DNA from: Paragemmobacter kunshanensis
Lineage (GTDB): Bacteria > Pseudomonadota > Alphaproteobacteria > Rhodobacterales > Rhodobacteraceae
NCBI RefSeq assembly: GCF_011059185.1
Contig: NZ_JAALFE010000015.1
Location: 59,317 to 123,316, forward strand
Direction of reading: 5' to 3'
DNA length: 64,000 nucleotides
The position numbers and the translations under genes are program-made. This document shows positions 1 through 8,933 of the stretch, one piece after another; within the stretch, counting starts at the first letter, position 1; each line of letters opens with the position of its first letter. The notes beneath the pieces were generated by a model. The model saw nothing but the letters and a program-made list of their open reading frames with translations, made no database searches and was not told the origin of the DNA.

Positions 1-996
1 TTCCCGATCTCGATCCTGTTCGAGGCCCCGACGATCGCCCGCTGTGCGGCCCTGATCGCCGAACGCATCGGACCCGAGGATGAGAAAGCCGCAGATCCGA
101 CGGCGAAAGCCAATCCCGCCGGGCCGAAGTTCACGCATCTTGTCGCCATGCATGGCGGCGAGGGTGGCAAGAAGACGCCCTTCTTCCTGGTCGCCGGGAT
201 GTTCGGAAACGTGCTGAACCTGCGCCATCTCGCCCATCTTGTCGGGGCAGAGCGTCCCTTCTACGGCCTGCAGGCCCGCGGCCTCTTTGGTGATGCGGCC
301 CCCCATGACACATTGGTCGAGGCGGCCACCGATTGCATCGCCGAACTGCGCCAGATCCAGCCGCACGGCCCCTATCTTCTGGGTGGCTTCTCGGGCGGTG
401 GCCTGACGGCATGGGAAATGGGGCGGCAGTTGCGTGCCGCAGGCGAAGAAGTCGCGCTGGTCGTCCTTCTCGACACGCCGATGCCGGTGCCGCCACCTCT
501 CAGCCGTGCGGACAGGGCGCTGATCAAGCTGGCCGAGCTGCGCGAAGGCGGCCCGCGCTTCATCGCCGAATGGGCGCGCCGCCGGATCGAGTGGGAACGC
601 TCCAAGAAGGCGCGTGCCGCGGGCGAGCCTGATCCCACGGTGCCCTCTTTCCACAATGCGGCCATCGAGGCCGCATTCCGACGCGCGATCGGTGTCTATC
701 AGCTTGAGCCATGGCCCGAAGGCAATGTGGTTCTTTACCGCCCGCCCCTTGATCGTCACTGGAAGGTGACGGGCGGGAACTGGGTGAACCGGGAACGCGA
801 CTATGTCTTCGCCGACAACCAGTGGACAGCCTTCGCCCCCCGGATCGACGTGATCGAAGTCCCCGGCGACCATGATTCCATGGTTCTGGAGCCGAATGTA
901 AGGGTGCTTGCCGCACGGCTTCGCGCAGCCCTCGCCCAGGCCGAAAGCGGCCAGACTGCCGGATCCGACGACCAACGCAAGCTTGCTGCTGAATGA
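1..996 (+). CDS. C-terminal end of NRPS/PKS megasynthase: carrier-protein tail plus thioesterase (partial)
   Basis: The reading frame is open from base 1, so the gene begins upstream. The first ~27 codons read like the last helix of a peptidyl/acyl carrier protein (…ISILFEAPTIARCAALI…). A linker follows, then a type I thioesterase of about 285 residues. The catalytic set is visible: serine in GFSGG (codon 131 of the window), aspartate in LLDTP (codon 158) and histidine in GDHDSMV (codon 291). Such domains release the finished chain from the last carrier protein by hydrolysis or cyclisation. The stop overlaps the start of the next NRPS gene by 4 bases (ATGA), implying translational coupling. 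The upstream modules are not visible, so the product class cannot be told. Confidence 0.9.
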   Translation, partial: FPISILFEAPTIARCAALIAERIGPEDEKAADPTAKANPAGPKFTHLVAMHGGEGGKKTPFFLVAGMFGNVLNLRHLAHLVGAERPFYGLQARGLFGDAAPHDTLVEAATDCIAELRQIQPHGPYLLGGFSGGGLTAWEMGRQLRAAGEEVALVVLLDTPMPVPPPLSRADRALIKLAELREGGPRFIAEWARRRIEWERSKKARAAGEPDPTVPSFHNAAIEAAFRRAIGVYQLEPWPEGNVVLYRPPLDRHWKVTGGNWVNRERDYVFADNQWTAFAPRIDVIEVPGDHDSMVLEPNVRVLAARLRAALAQAESGQTAGSDDQRKLAAE

Positions 997-3900
997 CAGG
1001 ACAAGACCAGATGCCCCTTTCCGCTCTTCTCATCGGGAATGAAAGCCTCACCGCCGAATGCGGGAACTCCTGGCAAGACCGGGGTCACACCATCAGCGCG
1101 GTGATCACCCGAGAGCCGAAGGTCGCCGAATGGGCGACCGGGCATGGCATCCGGGTGATTGCGCCTGGGGCAGGGCTGGCAGGACGTGTCGCCGGGCTGG
1201 CGGTGGACTGGGTGCTGTCGGTTGCCAATCTGTCGCTCGTTGCGCCCGAGGTTCTGGCCTGCGCCCGCCAAGGGGGCGTCAATTTCCATGACGGCCCGCT
1301 GCCGGGATATGCCGGGCTGAATGCGCCTGTCTGGGCGATGCTTGCCGGAGAGACGCAGCATGGCATCACCTGGCACCTGATGACCGCCGGCATTGACGAG
1401 GGCGAGGTGCTTGCAACCCGAATGTTCGACCTTGCCCCGGACGATACGGCCTTCACGGTGAATGCGCGCTGCTTTGCGGCCGCGGTGGAAAGCTTTCCCG
1501 AAGTCATGGCCGCGCTGGAAGCCGGTGGTCATCCCCGCCAGCCGCAGGCCGCGGGGCAGCGTCGGGTCTTCTATCGGGCGGATCGCCCCGCCGCTGCGGC
1601 GCGACTGGATTTCAACCAGCCGGCAGAGGCCGTAATCCGCATGCTGCGCGCGCTTGACCATGGCGGATACCGCAATCCGCTTGCCGTTCCGAAGATCGAG
1701 GTTTCGGGAAGGGTGCTGGCAATCGGTTCGGGCGAAGTCGAAACCGGCGCAGGCCAGCCCGGCGATGTTCTGGAGGCGACCGAGGCCGGTCTTGTCGTGG
1801 CCTGTGCAAGCGGCGCTGTGCGCCTTTTCGGGCTGTGCGACATGGGCGGCGCGCCTGTCTGCCCGCGAACCCTGAGGGTGTCGCGGATCGATTCGCCCAC
1901 GGACGAGGCAGCGCAGCGCCTGACCGCCATTCTGCGCCCGATTGCAGAGGCCGAACAGCATGCCCGCAGCCTGCTCTTGCGCAGCGATCCGCTGGACCTT
2001 GGCTCTGCACCGGGTGCGGCCGCAGACTGGCATGCCGTCCCGCTTGATCTCGCCGGGGCGAGTGTCGCGCGCGCGTCCCTTGCCCTCTTGCGCGCAGCAG
2101 GCAGGACCGGGGGCGATCTCGTCGCTTCCGCCGGGCCGTCGCCTGCACCCGGCTATGTTCTGCCATGGTATCCCTTGCGACTGGTCGCCAGCGGCGCTGC
2201 AGGCGCGGCCGAGGCCGCCGCCACGCGGGCCATTGACGCGGCACTGAAGGCAGGGGGACTCGCCGCCGATCTCGCCCTGCGCGAGCCTGGCATCGGGACG
2301 CTCGCCCCCTTCCCGGTTGGCCTTTCGTCGATGGATGCGCCTGTGGAAGGCACGGCACTGACCCTGTCCTTCGGCCCCAAGGGTGCAACCCTCTGGCATG
2401 ATGCGTCCCGGATGGATGCCGCGCAGGCCGGGACGATTGCGCAACGGGTGACGCGGCTTTCTGCCGCCATTGCCGCTGCGCCCGATGGCGAGCTTGCGGC
2501 GATGTCCGCCCTTGCACCGGAAGAACTGGCCGCCTTGTCAGGCGCCCTCGCTGCAACCGCCAAGGACTATGATCGCAACCTGACGATCACCGCCGCCGTC
2601 CTGGCCGAAGCGGCGCGCCGTCCGGCCCATGTGGCCGTGATCGCAGGCGGCACCAGACTGACCTATGCCGAGCTTGTCTCCCGCGCTGCGCGCATCGCAC
2701 ATCTTCTGCGTGGCATGGGCGTGAAACGGGGCACGCTTGTCGGCCTGGCCTGCCACCGTGGCGCGGACATGATCGCCGCCGCGCTGGGCATCCAGATGGC
2801 TGGCGGTGCCTATGTGCCAATGGATCCGGCCTATCCTGCCGATCGCCTCGCCCTTTACGCCGAAGATTCCGGCGCGCCCGTGATCGTGACGGAATCCTCG
2901 GTCGCCCCAGCCCTTCCCGAAGGCCCGGCGCGACTGATCCTCGACACCGATACCCGCTTGTCGGTCGCGCCCGAAATCCCGCCATCCGAGGGGCCGCTGG
3001 CCGAGGATCTGGCCTATGTCATCTATACTTCAGGCTCCACCGGGCGCCCCAAGGGCGTGATGGTGACCCATCGCAACGTGATCAATTTCTTTGCGGGAAT
3101 GGATGACGCCGTGGGAAGCGAGCCCGGGACATGGCTTGCCGTAACGTCGATGTCCTTCGATATCTCCGTGCTGGAACTGTTCTGGACATTGACCCGCGGC
3201 TTCACCGTCGTTGTTGCGGATGATGCCGCAAGGCTCAGCCCTTCGGGCGGGCCGGCGGTGGAAGTCTCGGATCGCGGGATGGAATTCAGCCTGTATTACT
3301 GGGGCAATGACGGTGGGTCGGGCCCCAAGAAATACGAACTCCTGCTGGAAGGCGCGAAATTCGCCGACAGCCACGGCTTCTGTGCCGTCTGGACGCCAGA
3401 GCGCCACTTCCACGCCTTTGGCGGCCCCTATCCGAACCCCTCTGTCACCGGGGCCGCAGTCGCGGCGGTGACGCGGAACATCGGTGTGCGCGCGGGCAGC
3501 TGCGTGGCCCCCCTGCATCACCCCGCCCGGATCGCCGAGGAATGGGCCATCATCGACAACCTGACCAATGGCAGGGCGGGCCTTGCCATCGCCTCCGGCT
3601 GGCAGCCGGACGATTTCGTCCTGCGCCCCGAGAATACCCCTCCCGCGAACCGGCAGGCCATGCTCGACTCGATCACCACCCTGCGCCGCCTTTGGAAGGG
3701 CGAAGCGGTGGAATTCCCGCGCAAGGATGGCAGCCCCTTTGCCGTCGTCACCCAGCCGCGCCCGGTTTCCCCTGACCTGCCGGTCTGGGTAACCACCGCA
3801 GGCAACCCGGAAACCTGGCGCGATGCCGGGCGCCTGGGCGCGAATGTGCTGACCCACCTTCTGGGACAGTCGATCGCCGAGGTGGGCGACAAGGTGAAGA

Positions 3901-5588
3901 TCTACCGTGCGGCCCTGGCAGAGGCGGGCCACGATCCTTCGGCGTTCAAGGTAACGCTGATGCTGCACACCTATATCGCGGCAGATCGGGAAGCCGCTCG
4001 GGAAACGGCGCGCGGCCCGATGAAGGATTACCTGCGCAGCGCGGCCACGCTGATCAAGCAATACGCCTGGGCCTTTCCGGCCTTCAAGAAACCGCAAGGC
4101 ATCGCCAATCCGATGGAAATCGACCTTGGCTCCCTGGATGCCGAGGAGTTGGAAGCGATCCTCGACTTCGCCTTCCAGCGCTATTTCGAGGAGTCCGGTC
4201 TGTTTGGAACGGTCGAGGATTGCGTGACCCGCGTCGAAGAGGTGAAGGCGATCGACGTGGACGAGGTCGCCTGTCTGATCGACTATGGCATTCCTTCCGC
4301 CAAGGTCCTGGAAGGGCTGATCCCGCTGGCCGAGGTCCTGCAGCGCGCCAATGGATCCGCCGCGTCCGACGGGTCGCTGGCCGGGCTGATCCGCACGCAT
4401 CGGGTGACGCATATGCAATGCACGCCCTCGATGGCGCGCATGCTGTCCGAAGATGACGGCGCGCGCTCGGCCCTGCAGGGGCTCAGACGCCTGCTCGTCG
4501 GCGGCGAGGCCCTGCCCGGCCGGCTGGCAACGGATCTCTCCCGATTGATCGACGGACCTGTGCTGAACATGTACGGCCCGACCGAAACCACCATCTGGTC
4601 GTCGGTGGAAAGCACAAGCGGCGCGGAAGGGACGGTCAATATCGGGCAACCCATCGCCAATACGGCGCTGTATGTTCTGGACCAGGAGGCCAACCCCGTG
4701 CCGGAGGGTTCGGAAGGGGAACTGTGGATCGGCGGTGAAGGCGTCGCCGCCGGTTACTTCAAGCGTGATGACCTTACCGAAGAACGCTTCCGCCCCGATC
4801 CCTTCGCAGGCCGCGGGAAGATGTATCGCACCGGAGATCTCGTGCGGCGGCGGCCGGATGGACGGCTCGATTTCCTCGGACGGGCGGATCATCAGGTGAA
4901 GATCCGCGGTCATCGCATCGAACTTGGCGAAATCGAAGCCGCGCTTGATGCGGCGCCCGGCATCCGCCAGGCCGTCGTGATCCCCCGCGAAGATGTTCCG
5001 GGGGACGTGCGCCTAGTTGCCTATGTCACGCATGATGGACCGGTGGATGAAGCCGCCCTTCGTGCAAGGCTTGCGGAAAGCCTGCCAGACGTGATGGTTC
5101 CCGCACATGTCGTCGCGCTGGATGCCTTCCCGCTTACGCCGAACCGCAAGGTTGATCGAAAGGCCCTGCCTGCCCCTGCCCTGCACCGGCCTGCAGCCCC
5201 GCCGCCAGAAACGGCGCTGTCTCCGGGCGACAGTGTCGAAGCGGCCATCGCGGAAGTCTGGGCAAAGGTTCTGGGGATTCCCTCGGTCGGTCGATCCGAC
5301 AATTTCTTCAGTCTGGGCGGCCACTCCCTGCTGGCGGTGCAGGCACATCGCGAACTCAAGGTGCGGCTGAACTCTTCGCGGCTGGCAATCACGGATATCT
5401 TCCGCTTTCCGGTCCTGTCCTCGCTGGCGGCGCATCTTGGTCAGGCAAGCGCGCCGGTCCAGGCGGTTGAACCCGCAGGACGGCTCGAGACCATCGGGGC
5501 ATCCCCGGCGACGGCGACCCCGGATCGAAGCGACGCCATGGCACGCCGGAAAGCCATGCGCGAAGCCCGCGAAAAGGCACAAGGCTAG
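993..5588 (+). CDS. NRPS with formyltransferase, monooxygenase-interrupted adenylation domain and PCP
   Basis: This is a 1531-residue nonribosomal peptide synthetase. Residues ~10-310 are a methionyl-tRNA formyltransferase-like domain with N97, H99 and D135 placed as in Fmt. Residues ~310-525 look like a degenerate linker or condensation-domain stub with no HHxxxDG. The adenylation domain starts near 530 (YTSGSTGRPKGV at 678-689, FDISVLELF at 722-730). It is interrupted at ~757-1110 by a luciferase-like FMN monooxygenase of the MupA/Atu3671 type, then resumes (NMYGPTETT at 1192-1200, YRTGD, NRKVDRKAL). A carrier protein follows with LGGHSL; the phosphopantetheine serine is S1445. Pocket residues read D-I-L-Q-L-G-M-I-W, close to the known glycine code DILQLGLIWK. 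I infer loading of glycine, possible N-formylation and alpha-hydroxylation. There is no thioesterase, so release is probably by the neighbouring protein. Confidence 0.93.
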   Translation: MTGQDQMPLSALLIGNESLTAECGNSWQDRGHTISAVITREPKVAEWATGHGIRVIAPGAGLAGRVAGLAVDWVLSVANLSLVAPEVLACARQGGVNFHDGPLPGYAGLNAPVWAMLAGETQHGITWHLMTAGIDEGEVLATRMFDLAPDDTAFTVNARCFAAAVESFPEVMAALEAGGHPRQPQAAGQRRVFYRADRPAAAARLDFNQPAEAVIRMLRALDHGGYRNPLAVPKIEVSGRVLAIGSGEVETGAGQPGDVLEATEAGLVVACASGAVRLFGLCDMGGAPVCPRTLRVSRIDSPTDEAAQRLTAILRPIAEAEQHARSLLLRSDPLDLGSAPGAAADWHAVPLDLAGASVARASLALLRAAGRTGGDLVASAGPSPAPGYVLPWYPLRLVASGAAGAAEAAATRAIDAALKAGGLAADLALREPGIGTLAPFPVGLSSMDAPVEGTALTLSFGPKGATLWHDASRMDAAQAGTIAQRVTRLSAAIAAAPDGELAAMSALAPEELAALSGALAATAKDYDRNLTITAAVLAEAARRPAHVAVIAGGTRLTYAELVSRAARIAHLLRGMGVKRGTLVGLACHRGADMIAAALGIQMAGGAYVPMDPAYPADRLALYAEDSGAPVIVTESSVAPALPEGPARLILDTDTRLSVAPEIPPSEGPLAEDLAYVIYTSGSTGRPKGVMVTHRNVINFFAGMDDAVGSEPGTWLAVTSMSFDISVLELFWTLTRGFTVVVADDAARLSPSGGPAVEVSDRGMEFSLYYWGNDGGSGPKKYELLLEGAKFADSHGFCAVWTPERHFHAFGGPYPNPSVTGAAVAAVTRNIGVRAGSCVAPLHHPARIAEEWAIIDNLTNGRAGLAIASGWQPDDFVLRPENTPPANRQAMLDSITTLRRLWKGEAVEFPRKDGSPFAVVTQPRPVSPDLPVWVTTAGNPETWRDAGRLGANVLTHLLGQSIAEVGDKVKIYRAALAEAGHDPSAFKVTLMLHTYIAADREAARETARGPMKDYLRSAATLIKQYAWAFPAFKKPQGIANPMEIDLGSLDAEELEAILDFAFQRYFEESGLFGTVEDCVTRVEEVKAIDVDEVACLIDYGIPSAKVLEGLIPLAEVLQRANGSAASDGSLAGLIRTHRVTHMQCTPSMARMLSEDDGARSALQGLRRLLVGGEALPGRLATDLSRLIDGPVLNMYGPTETTIWSSVESTSGAEGTVNIGQPIANTALYVLDQEANPVPEGSEGELWIGGEGVAAGYFKRDDLTEERFRPDPFAGRGKMYRTGDLVRRRPDGRLDFLGRADHQVKIRGHRIELGEIEAALDAAPGIRQAVVIPREDVPGDVRLVAYVTHDGPVDEAALRARLAESLPDVMVPAHVVALDAFPLTPNRKVDRKALPAPALHRPAAPPPETALSPGDSVEAAIAEVWAKVLGIPSVGRSDNFFSLGGHSLLAVQAHRELKVRLNSSRLAITDIFRFPVLSSLAAHLGQASAPVQAVEPAGRLETIGASPATATPDRSDAMARRKAMREAREKAQG

Positions 5589-5590
5589 GG

Positions 5591-6244
5591 GTGGAAATAT
5601 CCCCGAAGGCACAGGCACTCATTGCCGCCCTGACGGAGCTTTTTCCGCAGGGCGTGGCCGTGGCCGCCCTGCCGGTTGCGGATACATATCCGGCCCTTCA
5701 CGGATCCGAGGCCGGGGCGATCGCCGGTGCCGTGCCCTCTCGCCGGGCTGAATTCACCACAGGCCGGACCGCCGCGAGGCTGGCTCTGGCCCAACTCGGG
5801 CATGGCGCGACGGCGATCCCCGCCGCGCCTGACCGCCTTCCCATATGGCCGACCGGCATCTCCGGCAGCATTGCGCATTCAGCGGGATACGCGGTTGCCG
5901 CCGTCCGGCATGGCGCATCTCTCGGCCTTGATATCGAGGCGGAGGCGGGGCTTGAATCGGACCTCTGGCCCCTTATCTGCAATAAAGATGAACTAGACCT
6001 TTTGCCGATCGATGCGCGGGGCTGGTTCGTCCTTCAGATATTCTCGGCCAAGGAAGCCGCCTACAAGGCGGTGTATCCCTTGACCCGCAAGGTGATCGGT
6101 TTCGATGCAATGACAGTCAGGCTGAACGGGGACAGGTTCATCGCGCGTCTCGAACGGTCGCTGGGGCACTTTTATGCCGGGCACGAGTTCCACGGCCGTC
6201 TGCGCCGCGTCGAAGGGATGATACTGACCGGGGTCGCGCTATGA
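5591..6244 (+). CDS. 4'-phosphopantetheinyl transferase (EntD/Sfp type)
   Basis: This 217-residue enzyme moves the phosphopantetheine arm of coenzyme A onto carrier-protein serines, here presumably those of the two NRPS proteins encoded just upstream. Diagnostic motifs are GSIAHSAG (92-99), LGLDIE (111-116, Mg-binding D114 and E116) and FSAKEAAYKA (151-160). These match the EntD-like group of the Sfp superfamily. The start is GTG, 2 bases after the stop of the NRPS gene. The TAGGGG tract overlapping that stop is too close to be a good ribosome site, so translation is probably coupled. The stop overlaps the next start (ATGA). Confidence 0.92.
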   Translation: MEISPKAQALIAALTELFPQGVAVAALPVADTYPALHGSEAGAIAGAVPSRRAEFTTGRTAARLALAQLGHGATAIPAAPDRLPIWPTGISGSIAHSAGYAVAAVRHGASLGLDIEAEAGLESDLWPLICNKDELDLLPIDARGWFVLQIFSAKEAAYKAVYPLTRKVIGFDAMTVRLNGDRFIARLERSLGHFYAGHEFHGRLRRVEGMILTGVAL

Positions 6245-7191
6245 AGAACCCCGCCCTTCTTGTCGCCGGTGCGGCGCTGCTTGCAACCGTGGCGGGCGCC
6301 TTGTGGTGGCGTATGGGATCGCCCGCGCCCATCCCTGTCCTTGCCGGCCTTGACGATGCGAAGATGGCATCCCTCTATGCCAGCCCGCTTCCCGTCATCG
6401 ACCGCCCCCTGTCGGTCTTCCATATCGGGCACAGCCTGGTAAACCGCGACATGCCCGCGATGCTGGCGCAACTTGCCGGAGAAGGGCATCGGTACGAAAG
6501 TCAGCTTGGCTGGGGCGCGCAACTGCAATCGCACTGGGGCGACAGCCCCGTGAACGGATTCGAGGCCGAGAATGCCCATCCCCGCTATCGCGATGCCCGC
6601 GAGGCGGTGAACAGCGGCGATTACGATGCGATCGTCCTGACCGAGATGGTCGAGATCCGCGATGCCCTGCGCTATTTCGACAGCGCAAGGTATCTCGCCC
6701 AGTTCGCAGAATCCGCCCTTGCCGCAAGGCCGGATGCAAGAATCTACCTGTATGAAACCTGGCATCCGCTCGATGATCCTGAAGGCTGGCTGGAGCGGAT
6801 CGATGCGGATCTCGCGCGCTATTGGGAAGCAGGCATCCTGCGTCCGGCGCTCTTGCACCTGCCCGAGGGCAGCCGGATTCAACTGATCCCGGCGGGCCAG
6901 GCCTTGGCGGCGCTGGTCCGCACCATCGAAGCCGAGGGAGGCGTGGGCAATGTGACCGACCGGCGCGATCTCTTTTCGGACCAGATCCACCTGAATGATC
7001 TGGGCAACTACTTCATCGCCCTGGTCCACTACGCTGTCCTTTACGGAAGTTCACCGGAAGGATTGCCGCATGAATTGAAGCGGGCCGATGGCACGGCCGC
7101 TGATGCGCCTGCGCCGGAAACAGCCCGCCTGATGCAACAGATCGCCTGGCAGGTGGCGCGCTCCACCCCGCTTACCGGCCTCGCACCCTGA
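6241..7191 (+). CDS. Membrane-anchored SGNH/GDSL-like protein, paralogue 1
   Basis: This 316-residue protein has an N-terminal signal-anchor (residues ~4-23) and a periplasmic domain. It carries GHSL (63-66) in place of GDSL, with candidate nucleophile S65, and DQIHLND with D247 and H250 as the rest of a possible triad. SGNH proteins act as esterases or O-acyltransferases, several of them on polysaccharides. It is the last gene of the NRPS operon, overlapping the phosphopantetheinyl transferase by 4 bases. It is clearly related to the protein at 18418-19341: both share GHSL, an (L/I)TE segment, DxIHLN and a hydrophobic HYAVLY/VYAVIY stretch. The substrate is unknown. Attachment of an acyl or peptidyl group to the polysaccharide is a speculation from position. 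Confidence 0.75.
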   Translation: MKNPALLVAGAALLATVAGALWWRMGSPAPIPVLAGLDDAKMASLYASPLPVIDRPLSVFHIGHSLVNRDMPAMLAQLAGEGHRYESQLGWGAQLQSHWGDSPVNGFEAENAHPRYRDAREAVNSGDYDAIVLTEMVEIRDALRYFDSARYLAQFAESALAARPDARIYLYETWHPLDDPEGWLERIDADLARYWEAGILRPALLHLPEGSRIQLIPAGQALAALVRTIEAEGGVGNVTDRRDLFSDQIHLNDLGNYFIALVHYAVLYGSSPEGLPHELKRADGTAADAPAPETARLMQQIAWQVARSTPLTGLAP

Positions 7192-7195
7192 CAAG

Positions 7196-7217
7196 GCGGC
7201 AGGGCATCCCCTGCCGC
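7196..7217. terminator. Stem-loop between convergent genes
   Basis: Perfect 9-bp inverted repeat GCGGCAGGG / CCCTGCCGC with a 4-base loop, lying between two convergent genes. There is no clear T-run on either side, so it is at best a weak or Rho-assisted bidirectional terminator. Confidence 0.5.
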
Positions 7218-7228
7218 AATCTGCCGTC

Positions 7229-8785
7229 TCAGGGCGCACCGCGCCGCTTGAGGACCGCAAGATTGATCTCCGGTTGATGCGTTACAACCTCGAAGACCTG
7301 GTCGAAATCGTTCTTCTCCACCCAGCGGGCAATCCCGTGCCAATCCGCCAGATAGATGATCTGGCTTTTCGAAACGTAGTTGAGGATGTCACCCTCTGTC
7401 TGCAAGGCAGCGAGGGCTTCGGGATTGACCTTTCCGTCCAGGTTGATCGTGCGGTCATGCCAATAGCCCAGCGTTCCGGTCTGAACCGCCCCGACCCAGA
7501 CATCGGAGGGCACGTTGGCCTCGATCCAGTCGACAACCTGGAAATGCCCCTGCCCATTGGCCCCGGGAAGGAAAGGCCGTCCCAGAAGCGCCACGGACAG
7601 CACCACCGCCGCTACAGAGGCAAGCCGAAGGACCGTGCGCCACCGCTCACCCGTCACCGCACGGAACAGGTCCATCCCGCACCAGAGCGCGGCAATGATC
7701 AGAAGCGGGGCAAGAACGGAAAGATAGCGGCTTACGAAATGCGGGGCGCCGAAGTTCAGGCCGTAATAGGCCGACAGGGCTATTCCATGCAGGACATAGG
7801 CGATCACCACAAGCCGGATCGTGCCACCCTTGATCCAGACGGCCCGAAGAAACCATCCCATTACGCCAAGCACCACGGCCGCACATCCCCAGATCACGAA
7901 GGGCGAATTCTCCATGCTGGTGGGAACCGGCAGCATCGGGAACATGTGTTCGAAAAGCTTGATCGGTATCAGGTGCAGGTTCTGCCCGAAGGTCGCGCCA
8001 AAGGCCTGCGACCAGCCACTGATCGGCACGATGGAGCCGAAGTTCACCTTGTTGTTGATCAGCCAGGGCGCGGCGATCAGAAGGCTCAGCACACCGGGGG
8101 GGACCAGTCGTCCCACGGTGCGTGCAATGCCAATACCCTGCCGGAACAGGCTGTCCAGGGCCCAGACGGCAAAGATCGCCGTCACGAGGAACGCGCCATC
8201 GTTGCGCGCAAGGAACGTGATCCCTGACAAGGCGCCCAGTGCCAGGCAATCCCGCATCGAGACAGTGGCACCTTTTTCCAGAACCTGCGCAAACTTCAGA
8301 AGCGCCAGAACGGCGACGAAGGTATAGATGCCGGTTTCAAGCGCGTTCATCGTGTGGTCCAGCAACAGCGGCCCGACGAACCACAGCAGCGCAACAAGCC
8401 ATGGCCAGACCGGATCATCGTCGCGCGGCGCCAGCACGCGGGCAGCAAGGGCCCTTACGACGAAGACCCCCCCGACGGCGGCCGATGCAGCGATAAGGTG
8501 GATGCCCACAAGACTTTGCACCTTGTCGCCCCCGGTCAGCCAATAGGGAACGGCGAAGAGAAAGGTCGCCAAGGGCTGCACCCCGTTTGTGGGGATCGTG
8601 CCATCGGAAACCGACATGCCCAGACCGATGGCCATGTTCCGGGCCACGGTCAGCATCAGATAGCCATCTTCGGTCATGAAGAACTGGGAAAGATAGGGCT
8701 GCCCCGCCACGATGGGAAACAGTCGATAGACCAGCCCCAGGATCAGGCCAGCATAGATGAAGGACATGAGAGAACGGTCAGACAT
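7229..8785 (-). CDS. Multi-pass membrane glycosyltransferase-like protein (GT-C fold)
   Basis: This 518-residue integral membrane protein has about ten hydrophobic segments. Its layout is that of GT-C enzymes: an acidic TEDGYLML sequence after the first membrane span and a soluble C-terminal domain. GT-C enzymes take sugars from polyprenyl-phosphate-linked donors on the periplasmic side. I chose the ATG at 8785 (MSDRSL), preceded by a GGGG tract; an in-frame TTG 12 codons upstream lacks a better site. The next gene upstream on the same strand is a UbiA-type prenyl-phosphate sugar-transferase homologue, which could supply such a donor. The sugar is unknown. The protein is poorly conserved in sequence and the family call rests on topology. 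Confidence 0.7.
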   Translation of the reverse strand: MSDRSLMSFIYAGLILGLVYRLFPIVAGQPYLSQFFMTEDGYLMLTVARNMAIGLGMSVSDGTIPTNGVQPLATFLFAVPYWLTGGDKVQSLVGIHLIAASAAVGGVFVVRALAARVLAPRDDDPVWPWLVALLWFVGPLLLDHTMNALETGIYTFVAVLALLKFAQVLEKGATVSMRDCLALGALSGITFLARNDGAFLVTAIFAVWALDSLFRQGIGIARTVGRLVPPGVLSLLIAAPWLINNKVNFGSIVPISGWSQAFGATFGQNLHLIPIKLFEHMFPMLPVPTSMENSPFVIWGCAAVVLGVMGWFLRAVWIKGGTIRLVVIAYVLHGIALSAYYGLNFGAPHFVSRYLSVLAPLLIIAALWCGMDLFRAVTGERWRTVLRLASVAAVVLSVALLGRPFLPGANGQGHFQVVDWIEANVPSDVWVGAVQTGTLGYWHDRTINLDGKVNPEALAALQTEGDILNYVSKSQIIYLADWHGIARWVEKNDFDQVFEVVTHQPEINLAVLKRRGAP

Positions 8786-8933
8786 GGAACCCCACAGAAG
8801 GTCGCAGAACGTGAACGGCAAAAAGCCCGTTAATCATGGTTTCTAAATGACGGCCGCATGGCCCAATCCGAACCATCGACGGGAAACTGCGCCCCAATCG
8901 GCAGGCTTGGCTGTTGGAGCTGGACCTGAACCC

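Noticed and set aside
801..2444. 547-codon open frame on the minus strand
   Set aside because: It is antisense to the formyltransferase part of the NRPS, with no ribosome site or family motif.
3030..4913. 627-codon open frame on the minus strand
   Set aside because: It is antisense to the adenylation and monooxygenase part of the NRPS and has no recognisable domain.
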